Below, in pieces: positions 16,803-24,162 of a DNA stretch of 64,000 nucleotides (positions are counted from its first letter, which is position 1; each line of letters begins with the position of its first letter). This DNA comes from Candidatus Latescibacterota bacterium. Lineage in GTDB: Bacteria > Latescibacterota > UBA2968. Made by a program: the position numbers and the translations under genes. The stretch lies in the NCBI GenBank assembly GCA_022824945.1, contig JAJDYX010000015.1, positions 186,001 to 250,000 on the forward strand. Direction: 5' to 3'. The notes under the pieces were generated by a model, which did not search any database, had not been told where the DNA came from, and saw nothing but the letters and a program-made list of their open reading frames with translations.

Positions 16803-17660
16803 TCAATGCATCTCGTGCGTCTCCAACCCGTGCACAGCCCCGGACTCGATAAAATACAGCCCATACGCGAGAACAATCCCAACGAGAAAAGCCACAGTGA
16901 GCTTGGCGCGGTCATGACTGTGAAAATGAATTTCCGGCAACAAGTCACTCAGAGAAACACACAGAAACGCACCGGCTGCCAGAACCAGTAAATAACCGAC
17001 CACCTCTTCCTCCCAATGCCCCAAAAGCCCAATCCCCAAAAAAGTCAACAAAGCCACCACCGGACAGAGCATCGCGAATCCGACATTGACTGCCATACGA
17101 GTGCGAAGGCTATGGCCAGCGGCCTGCAACAAACCGATAATGGAAAACGCGTCGAGTGGCTTGTGCAAAAGAATCGCAAGAAACACCCCGAATCCCGCCA
17201 AACCGACTTCACCCCCATGTATTTCACCAACCCGGATACTGGTACCCAGGGCGATACCCTCGGTCACCGTATGCAACCCCAGCCCCAGGCCGATACTGAT
17301 CAGCCTCCTCCCTGGACTGGTATGCTCGTGAACATGCTCGTGGTGAAAATCATCTGCTTCGTCGCCAAATTCGTGCTGATGAAAATTGAAAATACGCAAC
17401 AACAACACCATCAGTATGATACCAAACATCATCAAACCCACGGCTTTTTCGACAGCGCCTGGACCGGGAATCAATACCAGACCGTGCGGCAAGAGATGAT
17501 ACAGCGCGACGCCAAGTATGAACCCTGCAACAAAGCTCATCACCATCTGGATACGCGTATGCGTCATCTTGACAATTGCCGGCAGATATCCACCGAGCAA
17601 AGACGCTGCAAGGATAGCGAGGGCGTATCCCAACAAAAGTATGAGAAAATTTGGATCCAC
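16803..17660 (-). CDS. ZIP family metal transporter
   Basis: A 285-residue, eight-helix membrane protein of the ZIP family, which usually moves Zn2+ or other divalent metals into the cytoplasm. Helix IV carries the core metal-binding stretch HTVTEGIALG, and helix V contains LHKPLDAFSIIG. The loop between helices III and IV is His-rich (HQHEFGDEADDFHHEHVHEH, about residues 93-112), as expected. GTG 17660 is the likely start; no clear ribosome-binding site precedes it. It ends the metal block 135 bp after the small membrane protein gene. ZIPs move metal inward, so its place beside efflux genes is noteworthy. Confidence 0.87.
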   Translation of the reverse strand: MDPNFLILLLGYALAILAASLLGGYLPAIVKMTHTRIQMVMSFVAGFILGVALYHLLPHGLVLIPGPGAVEKAVGLMMFGIILMVLLLRIFNFHQHEFGDEADDFHHEHVHEHTSPGRRLISIGLGLGLHTVTEGIALGTSIRVGEIHGGEVGLAGFGVFLAILLHKPLDAFSIIGLLQAAGHSLRTRMAVNVGFAMLCPVVALLTFLGIGLLGHWEEEVVGYLLVLAAGAFLCVSLSDLLPEIHFHSHDRAKLTVAFLVGIVLAYGLYFIESGAVHGLETHEMH

Positions 17661-17795
17661 AGTGATTTAAACCAGAACTTGACTCACAATAATCTGAGAT
17701 AGGTTAGAATGGATGTACGGAATTAGAATAGATATGAGAAAAGGAAGGAAAATAGCAGTAATGGCACTTCCAATCGCCAGCCATCGAGACTGTTA

Positions 17796-18287
17796 TCAGA
17801 AGAAAATGATCAACAGAATAATACTACTCAATCCACCGAGCAGAAATCCCACAGCACTGACAACACCGGACGCCGTAGCGTAATCGGCGAGGCGAAAAGT
17901 CTGTTCTTCTACTGTAAACATCACCTGTGTTCGGTCAATCTCGCCATCGACAAACCGTTTCAATGCATTCTCTGCACCGTGAGCCTCCTTTACCGAGACT
18001 ACGGCGACCATGATCATAGCCATAGCTGACGCAAGCGTTCCCACCGCAAACATAAGCAGTGTCAGCAAGGAAGCCCAGTGATAAGCGGGATCTTCACCAC
18101 TACCCGTGGATGCACTCATAAAACCGATAATCAACGCAGCACCACCTCCATTGCCAAACAACAACAGGCGCGCTGTCTCGGTAATCATCCTGAACATGGT
18201 ACCGCGCCGCAAAGCAACAACCTTATAAAGCTCGCGCAACCACTCTTCGCCGATCTCTTCGACGGAAAATTCGTCTATATTCTTCAA
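17796..18287 (-). CDS. Small membrane protein of unknown function in the metal block
   Basis: A 163-residue protein that I do not recognise. The first 35 residues are acidic and cytoplasm-like. Three or four hydrophobic segments follow: about 38-62 (LLLFGNGGGAALIIGFM), 72-100 (SLLTLLMFAVGTLASAMAMIMVAVVSV) and 138-163 (GVVSAVGFLLGGLSSIILLIIFF), with a soluble stretch 101-135. The start is TTG at 18287, preceded by AGGAG at 8 nt. It overlaps the stop of the binding-protein gene by 4 bp (TTGA), so the two are translationally coupled and probably work together. An ABC-type permease is unlikely given its size. Confidence 0.75.
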   Translation of the reverse strand: MKNIDEFSVEEIGEEWLRELYKVVALRRGTMFRMITETARLLLFGNGGGAALIIGFMSASTGSGEDPAYHWASLLTLLMFAVGTLASAMAMIMVAVVSVKEAHGAENALKRFVDGEIDRTQVMFTVEEQTFRLADYATASGVVSAVGFLLGGLSSIILLIIFF

Positions 18288-19531
18288 GGATTATTCTCCT
18301 CTTCAGAATGACCACCACCCAGATGAGTCAACCTGATATAGCTTGAACCCCTATTCTCACCGGATTTGAAATGAATAACCCAATCGCCAAGCACGACAGG
18401 CTTAGATGGTGACATTCCATCTTTCAAGAACTTCTCTCGCGTCAACTCATCGCCCATACGCTCCAACACTTCTGTTTTGTATTCCTGCGGGAATGACGGT
18501 GGCAACACGCCCGTCAACTCACCGCCCATACGCTCTAACACAGCGATGAGATACCGGCCCAATATATAACCCTCCAGACATACTTCATTGAATTCGTGCG
18601 CGTGGTCTTTCGGTGACGATCTTATAGCTTGTTGAAACTGTCGCACGACATGACTATTCGGGTCTTGTGCGTCTGGCATCACCTCGGTCACCAGGATTTT
18701 ATCACTCGGCGCCTGGATCCTCTTCTTCAGTTCGCGAGATAAGACAAAAGACAGGTTGGCTATTATGTATTTATGTCCCAGAGAATTGGCCAGATTGATG
18801 ATTTCCGAATTAGCGGCATAGGCTCCCACTATCAGAATGGCGTCCAGATCGGCTTTGTCCAATGCGAACAGACTCGCATGGACGGCATGTGTATTCCGCG
18901 AGTACGCGGTCTTCGCCAGTATGGGAAGATCACGGCTATCGAGAACCTCCTTGTAGTTTCTCAAGACGGAACGCCCAAACGCATCATCCTGATATATAAT
19001 TCCGAAACGCCTTTTGCCGAGATCGTCAATCATGTGATGCACCAGTTCATAGATCTCGTCAAAGTAACCAGCCCTCAGATTGATGATATTTGGATACTTT
19101 TTAGCATCGCGCAGAAAATCGGCTCCCGTAAACGGTCCCACAAAGGGAATCTGAGCCGTTCGCAGCACGGGTACAATGCGCTTGGCAGTCGGCGTTCCCA
19201 CACCGCCGATGACAGCGAACACATTGTTTTCAGAAGCGAACCTTTCGGCATTTGCGGCTGCCAGATCAGGCTCGTACGCGTCATCTAAAGAAATGAGCCT
19301 CAACAACCTGCCATACACCCCGCCTCGATCATTCTGTTCCTGAAAAGCGGTCAAAATGCCAGCTCGATACCACAAACCCAAATTTTTGTTCGGACCCGAG
19401 AAGCAGGCGGTTTGCCCGAACACAATCGTACTATCAGTAACTCCCGGAGCCGCCGCCGAGGGCAGGGTGAGCACCAGCACAATGATACAGGAAGCTATGC
19501 CCGTCGATATGGACTTATTGAGCAGACTCAC
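18284..19531 (-). CDS. Orphan periplasmic binding protein, branched-chain amino acid type (Peripla_BP_6)
   Basis: A 415-residue protein with a hydrophobic signal sequence ending near SAAAPG, followed by a two-lobed ligand-binding fold of the LivJ type: FGQTACFSG, VYGRLLRLISLDDAYEPDLA, VFAVIGGVGTPT, IPFVGPFTGADFLRD, FGIIYQDDAFGRSVL, DAILIVGAY and HEFNEVCLEGYILGRYL. I start it at GTG 19531 because AAGGAG sits 7-8 nt upstream, overlapping the HflK-like gene by 17 bp. No ABC permease or ATPase is adjacent. A short duplicated element, VLERMGGELT / VLERMGDELT, lies near the C-terminus. It may be a sensor or a ligand-binding partner of the SPFH complex rather than a transporter component. Confidence 0.83.
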   Translation of the reverse strand: MSLLNKSISTGIASCIIVLVLTLPSAAAPGVTDSTIVFGQTACFSGPNKNLGLWYRAGILTAFQEQNDRGGVYGRLLRLISLDDAYEPDLAAANAERFASENNVFAVIGGVGTPTAKRIVPVLRTAQIPFVGPFTGADFLRDAKKYPNIINLRAGYFDEIYELVHHMIDDLGKRRFGIIYQDDAFGRSVLRNYKEVLDSRDLPILAKTAYSRNTHAVHASLFALDKADLDAILIVGAYAANSEIINLANSLGHKYIIANLSFVLSRELKKRIQAPSDKILVTEVMPDAQDPNSHVVRQFQQAIRSSPKDHAHEFNEVCLEGYILGRYLIAVLERMGGELTGVLPPSFPQEYKTEVLERMGDELTREKFLKDGMSPSKPVVLGDWVIHFKSGENRGSSYIRLTHLGGGHSEEENNP

Positions 19532-20843
19532 TTTTTTTCTCCTTATCCACAGTTTTGCTGCTATCCTGCACGCTTTCAGCTGCTTTCGCCTCAATCACCG
19601 CCTGCTGGTCTGCCTGTCGCACGGTGGTCTGGGGATGAGTTGACGTGTGCTCATGAGAAAATACACTGGGCATATCGAATATCAGTGATCTCATATTGGC
19701 GACCCTCTGGTGATGGCGTTCCACGCGCCTTTTGTGGAATTGACCGTCCAGCAAGTGTTTGTCCTCACCGACATTTTCAAAAGTATGTGTATCCTGCTGC
19801 CGCGCCGTTGAAAAAGAGGGCCTCTCGATAGACGGGCCGTCAACCGGGGACGCGTCCAGCAACATATCTACGGGTGTGTGCGCCGCGAGACCTTCTATCA
19901 TGTTGATATCGATTGTCGCCTCATTGCGGGGATTGACCGCCGACAGACTCGCTTCCGAGAAAATCGTGCGCATGCGCTGCCAGTACCGCGTAATAGCCAC
20001 TTGCGTTCGTTGACTTTTGTACTCGGCGAGCAGAGCGCGGAATGCGTCGGCACTGCTTTGAGCCTGCACAATGCGTTCCTGCGCCCTGGCACGGGCATCC
20101 ATCACCACTGCCTCTGCCTGTCCCCTGCTGTGCGCGAGCATCTTCTCCCGGGTGCGGTTGGCATTGCTCTCTGCTTGCGCACGCTCGGCAATCGCATCGT
20201 TGACATCCCGGAATGCAGCAATCGTTTCTGCAATCGGGCTTATATCAACGATGTTGAGAGAAACGACCTCTACACCAACATCGTATTCTTCAAGAAGGTT
20301 GGTAATCTCGTGCAGCAGGTGGTGTTGAATGATATTGCGGTTGGAAGTCAGGATCAAATCAATAAAATTCTGCCCCATGATATTGATCAACTCTTCCCGC
20401 AAGAGCATAGAGACCACCTCAAGAGGATCGACAGTTGCATACAAAAAACTCCTCAGATTATCTATCCGGTATTGAAGGGCGATATCCACCTCAAACAGGT
20501 TCGTGTCCCCGGACAATATTGTAAAATTGGCTGTGCCGCCGCTCTTACTGGCTATCTGGTGCTGGACGATCCGCTTGACCTTGCGAATCTGAACTTCGTC
20601 GATAACGGGGATGCAGTAGCGTATCCCGGGACCGATGTTCATAGCCACGACCTTCCCGAAACGCAGAACCACAGCCTCTTCCTCTTTCTTTACAACGTAG
20701 AAACCGCTGCCCAACACCACAACGACTACAATCGCGGTGAGCACTGTGAGGATTCGCCTTTTGGGATACTGCCCAACGAAATCAAACGTGGCGTAGATCA
20801 TGCGCGTACTGCGCGGTAATGGTTGTTGTTCATTCATCGTCAT
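19515..20843 (-). CDS. SPFH/band-7 protein, HflK-like
   Basis: A 442-residue protein with one N-terminal transmembrane helix (about 31-50), then the HflK-type SPFH domain: KKEEEAVVLRFGKVV, GPGIRYCIPVIDEVQIRKVKRI, LSGDTNLFEVDIALQYRI, LREELINIMGQNFIDLIL and the conserved AFRDVNDAIAERAQAESNANRTREKMLAHSRGQAEAVV coiled-coil. Classical HflK pairs with HflC and surrounds the FtsH protease, limiting membrane-protein degradation. About 110 residues after the coiled coil are non-canonical, low-complexity and Ser/Thr/His-rich. HflC follows upstream with a 9-bp gap; the stop overlaps the binding-protein start. FtsH is not in the window, and the context is metal transport, so a specialised paralogue is likely. 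Confidence 0.88.
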   Translation of the reverse strand: MTMNEQQPLPRSTRMIYATFDFVGQYPKRRILTVLTAIVVVVVLGSGFYVVKKEEEAVVLRFGKVVAMNIGPGIRYCIPVIDEVQIRKVKRIVQHQIASKSGGTANFTILSGDTNLFEVDIALQYRIDNLRSFLYATVDPLEVVSMLLREELINIMGQNFIDLILTSNRNIIQHHLLHEITNLLEEYDVGVEVVSLNIVDISPIAETIAAFRDVNDAIAERAQAESNANRTREKMLAHSRGQAEAVVMDARARAQERIVQAQSSADAFRALLAEYKSQRTQVAITRYWQRMRTIFSEASLSAVNPRNEATIDINMIEGLAAHTPVDMLLDASPVDGPSIERPSFSTARQQDTHTFENVGEDKHLLDGQFHKRRVERHHQRVANMRSLIFDMPSVFSHEHTSTHPQTTVRQADQQAVIEAKAAESVQDSSKTVDKEKKSESAQ

Positions 20844-20852
20844 AGCCCCATC

Positions 20853-21740
20853 TTACCTGGGTATTGATTTGCTGTCCAGATATTTGAATAATTCACTGTC
20901 TGCGGGCAGCATGAGCGTCGTGTTTTTATCAATAATCAGATCGTAGCTGTCGAGTGCGCGGATAAATTTGTAGAACTCCGGGTCTTCCCGGTAGGCTTTG
21001 CCCAGCAATGCCATAGCCTGAGCCTCGGCATTGCCGAGAATAGTCGTTGCTTCTGCGTGGGCGTCGGCCATAATTTTTTCGTGCTCATTGATGGCGAGAG
21101 CCTCAATGGTTATCGCCTTCTCTTCCCCCTCGCTGCGATAGCGGGTGGCAATGCGCGCACGCTCGGAAATCATTCGCTGGATCACGCTCGGCCGGTTCTC
21201 CACCGGCAAGGTGTATTCGACAATACCGACCCGTATCACCTCAATCCCATAGTTGGCTTTGGCGATCGGCGCGATCCTGTTGTGCATCTCCCGACACGCC
21301 TCATGCAGGTCTTCGTGTTCCAGCCCCAGGCTGATGAACGCATCGCGTGCCCTATTGCTGATGACAATGCCGCTACTCGCAAGATAGAGTTCCCGCAAAC
21401 GCTCAACGGCATTTACATCAGTTCGGATGGCTTCGACATACTTGATGGGATCGATGATACGCCACATCGTATAACCGTCAACCAGAACATTCTTCTGGTC
21501 TTCTGTAATCAACTCATGGGTAAGACCGTTGAGCGTCTGGATACGCCGCTCAACCTTGTATATCTTCGATATTGGCCAGGGCCATTTGACATGCAGCCCG
21601 GGTTCCTTCACAGGCGGCGAGATTTTGCCAAAGTTGGTCAACACACCTTGTTGCGTCTCATGGATAGTGTAAAAACAGCTATACGCTATTACACCGACCA
21701 AGACCACGACAATGGCTGTGACAATTCTTTTGAAAGTCAT
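20853..21740 (-). CDS. SPFH/band-7 protein, HflC-like
   Basis: A 295-residue HflC-like protein with one N-terminal helix (about 4-22), then TIHETQQGVLTNFGKISPPVKEPGLHVKWPWPI, ITEDQKNVLVDGYTMWRI, and the HflC core NRARDAFISLGLEHEDLHEACREMHNR and IEVIRVGIVEYTLP. The coiled-coil RMISERARIATRYRSEGEEKA, with ADAHAEATTILGNAEAQAMALLGKAY, and the late EFYKFIRALDSYDLIIDKNTTLMLPADSELFKYL match HflC closely. ATG 21740 has GGAGA upstream. It follows the permease-SPFH fusion by 12 bp and precedes the HflK-like gene by 9 bp. Together these three genes provide three SPFH domains that could co-oligomerise. Confidence 0.88.
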   Translation of the reverse strand: MTFKRIVTAIVVVLVGVIAYSCFYTIHETQQGVLTNFGKISPPVKEPGLHVKWPWPISKIYKVERRIQTLNGLTHELITEDQKNVLVDGYTMWRIIDPIKYVEAIRTDVNAVERLRELYLASSGIVISNRARDAFISLGLEHEDLHEACREMHNRIAPIAKANYGIEVIRVGIVEYTLPVENRPSVIQRMISERARIATRYRSEGEEKAITIEALAINEHEKIMADAHAEATTILGNAEAQAMALLGKAYREDPEFYKFIRALDSYDLIIDKNTTLMLPADSELFKYLDSKSIPR

Positions 21741-21752
21741 AATGTTTTCTCC

Positions 21753-24059
21753 CTATCGAGGCCGGGTGTTCGCCTCCGCTGGCTTACTCTTCCACAGCGC
21801 GACCTTTTCGAGGCTCCGCTTGTTGGGAACGATAATTTTCGCATTGCCAGAAAGCGCGGTTTCCAGCTTCTCCCGCCATAGCATGGTCTGGAGAACAGTG
21901 GGCGCGCGATTCACTGCCGCGGCCACGACTTTTATCGCATCTGCTTCAGCGGCAGAAGTGATCACCTTCCTGAACGCTTCGCCACTCGCCTGTTCCACTT
22001 CGTAAATTGCATTTCCATGTGCACGGGGAACTAACGACGTCAGGAAACGCTGGGCATTGATGATAATCCGCTCTCGGTCCTCCTGAGAACTCGAGATTTC
22101 CCGAAAAGCACTCATTGTTTCCGCCGCCGGGTTAATACTCACCAGATTTATATCGATCAGTTCAATGCTCTCGAACACAGGGCGCGACGCCTCGACAGTA
22201 CCCGCAAACAAATCTCTGACATGCTGCTCCAGGGTTGCGCGATGAAAACTGAGCAGATGATCCAGATTGCGGGCGGATACAAACTCGCGCAGATGATCCT
22301 TGATGGCGTCTTGAATAATTAGTTTCGGATTCTGGATCTGGTAATGATAAGTATAGGGATCCTTTACGCGATACTGCGCATTGATGGTAAGCGCGAGGAT
22401 ATTCAGATCACCCGAAATCAATTCGTACGGATTCGCATTTGTAATGAACTTCACTTCTTTCACCGGCCATTTATCCACCTGCACAAAGGGACGGGGCGCG
22501 AGATAGTGCAACCCCGGCTGCAGGTCTCGCCAGTAAACCGCGCCGAACAGACGCCCGTAGCCCATATGCCCGGGAGGAATCACTGTAAAACCGCTACCGA
22601 GGAACAGGGCGATTAGCAGACCATAAAACGCCTTTCCCAATGGTGTGGAAGGAGCGATAATGCCCACAAAAGAACGGTTGCGTGTCACGCGGCCCCAGAA
22701 CTCTTTCCATGGTTTGGACACGGGACGGAGATTGAGCAACAGGTCTTCATAACCACTCTTAAAAGCACCTGCGCGGAACCGCCAGATAATCAGGGCAATC
22801 AGGGCAAAAGCACTGCCCCATTGTATGAGTTGAATGGTCGTTGACTCCGAGGGACCGAGATACAGGGGAACCGTCACACCAATGGCGATAAGCACAATAT
22901 CGATCACAATGCCCAGAGCAACGGTAACAGCGATCACCGATGACACATAGATAGTCGCAAAACGCGCCCCGAACTGACTGACGATAATCGCGATAGTACC
23001 CGTATTGGTCGCCGGTCCGGTCATGAGAAAAATCATCGCCGCTCCGGGACTAAATCCCTTAGCGACCAGCGCGGCAGCTATCGGAGTACTCGCAGACGCG
23101 CAAATATAGAGAGGCACCCCAACCAGCACCATAACGGGGTAGGACAACCAGCGCGCATACTCATTTGACATCAAATCGCTCGGAATCACCAGATAGAGCA
23201 CGCCGCCCAGTGCGACGCCCACGAGCAGCGCAAACAAAATATCGTCCGCTATTTCCACAAAGCCATAGCGGAAAATATGCCTGACAATCTCCTTAAAATC
23301 CAGATCGTGTTTATATTTGGACGGATCATCCTCAGAAGCTGTTTTATCCTCAGCAGGAATCATGTCGCGATAAAAATCCGGTTTCACCCATGATCCGAGT
23401 TTGTGCTGACTGACCGTCTCGGTAAGCCCCTTCAACCAGGAATAAAACAACGCCTTCAACTGTGAGGGACTGACATAGCAATCATCGCTCCCGGGCACCA
23501 GAGGTTCGTGTCCATGATCGTGATCGTGGTCGTGATCGTGACTATGCCCGTGATCGTGATCATGGTCGTGATCATGCTCTCTCGCCCTGGCCTCGTCGCT
23601 ATCATCTCTTATGAGACCGATACAAAAAATACCGGCGACAACAGCAGTAATAAAGCTGATAAAGGGCCGGACAACAGCAGCGATAAATCCAAAAAACGCA
23701 TTCGTGACCAGAATCGAGTCCGCACCTGTTTCCGGCGCCGTAATCAAAAAAGACATACAGGACGAACGGGACGCGCCCTTATTGCGCATCTCGGCGACTA
23801 CTGGCACAACCGAGCAACTACAAAGCGGCACAGGCACACCAACAGCCGCACTCGTACTTACGGACTTCAAGCTATCTTCGCGCAACCACCGCAGAATGGC
23901 CTCACGCGAGATAAATACATGAATCAGACCAGAAAGAAACAGCCCCAGCATTAGCATAGGTGCTAACAGCAGGAACGACATCACAAGAAAATCAAAGAAA
24001 CTGGTCACTGCTTGTATTAAGCCAATACCTGTATTAATTGGAGCATCAATAGCCCTCAC
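21753..24059 (-). CDS. Fusion of an SO_0444-type metal permease with an SPFH/band-7 domain
   Basis: A 768-residue fusion. Residues about 20-150 and 255-395 form two halves of a permease of the SO_0444/ArsP-like (DUF318) type, with the signature PVPLCSCSVVP (Cys80, Cys82), ITAPETGADS, ICASASTPIAAALVAKG and GPATNTGT. Between them lies a linker (161-184) with 12 His in alternate positions, probably metal-binding. Residues about 478-745 are an SPFH domain: one helix (478-492), GHMGYGRLFG, LQPGLHYLAPRPFVQVDKWPVKE, then MSAFREISSSQEDRERIIINAQ and the ASGEAFRKVITSAAEADAIK coiled-coil. SO_0444-type proteins are Cu/Zn efflux permeases. The GTG at 24059 lies too close to the SD; AUU at 24050 fits the perfect AGGAGGTGA better. 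The fusion is discussed in the findings. Confidence 0.87.
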   Translation of the reverse strand: MRAIDAPINTGIGLIQAVTSFFDFLVMSFLLLAPMLMLGLFLSGLIHVFISREAILRWLREDSLKSVSTSAAVGVPVPLCSCSVVPVVAEMRNKGASRSSCMSFLITAPETGADSILVTNAFFGFIAAVVRPFISFITAVVAGIFCIGLIRDDSDEARAREHDHDHDHDHGHSHDHDHDHDHGHEPLVPGSDDCYVSPSQLKALFYSWLKGLTETVSQHKLGSWVKPDFYRDMIPAEDKTASEDDPSKYKHDLDFKEIVRHIFRYGFVEIADDILFALLVGVALGGVLYLVIPSDLMSNEYARWLSYPVMVLVGVPLYICASASTPIAAALVAKGFSPGAAMIFLMTGPATNTGTIAIIVSQFGARFATIYVSSVIAVTVALGIVIDIVLIAIGVTVPLYLGPSESTTIQLIQWGSAFALIALIIWRFRAGAFKSGYEDLLLNLRPVSKPWKEFWGRVTRNRSFVGIIAPSTPLGKAFYGLLIALFLGSGFTVIPPGHMGYGRLFGAVYWRDLQPGLHYLAPRPFVQVDKWPVKEVKFITNANPYELISGDLNILALTINAQYRVKDPYTYHYQIQNPKLIIQDAIKDHLREFVSARNLDHLLSFHRATLEQHVRDLFAGTVEASRPVFESIELIDINLVSINPAAETMSAFREISSSQEDRERIIINAQRFLTSLVPRAHGNAIYEVEQASGEAFRKVITSAAEADAIKVVAAAVNRAPTVLQTMLWREKLETALSGNAKIIVPNKRSLEKVALWKSKPAEANTRPR
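23508..23579 (-). repeat. Hexanucleotide-like repeat encoding the (His-Asp) linker
   Basis: About 72 bp of imperfect CAT/CAC-GAT/GAC codon pairs encode the His/Asp run at residues 161-184 of the fusion protein. The plus strand shows repeated GTGATC/GTGGTC units. Repeat-number variation could alter linker length without breaking the frame. Confidence 0.75.
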
Positions 24060-24114
24060 CTCCTCCGATGGGAAGCGTGTGTTTTAGCTATATTCATTAG
24101 ATAATATACGTCAG

Positions 24115-24143
24115 ATTATAACGTAATATCTCCTGCGCTGCAA
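24115..24143 (-). promoter_or_regulatory. Internal promoter and dyad before the permease-SPFH gene
   Basis: On the minus strand, TTGCAG (24143-24138) and a perfect TATAAT (24120-24115) are spaced by 17 bases. Arms TACGT (24107-24111) and ACGTA (24121-24125) flank the -10 box in opposite orientation, as in an operator. It lies in the only long gap (103 bp) between the RND pump and the permease-SPFH gene. Confidence 0.5.
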
Positions 24144-24162
24144 GAAATAAAAATACGAACGT

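Noticed and set aside
23508-23579. Tandem GTGATC-like repeat as a possible CRISPR or VNTR locus
   Set aside because: It codes for the in-frame His/Asp linker and has no spacers; simple coding repeat.
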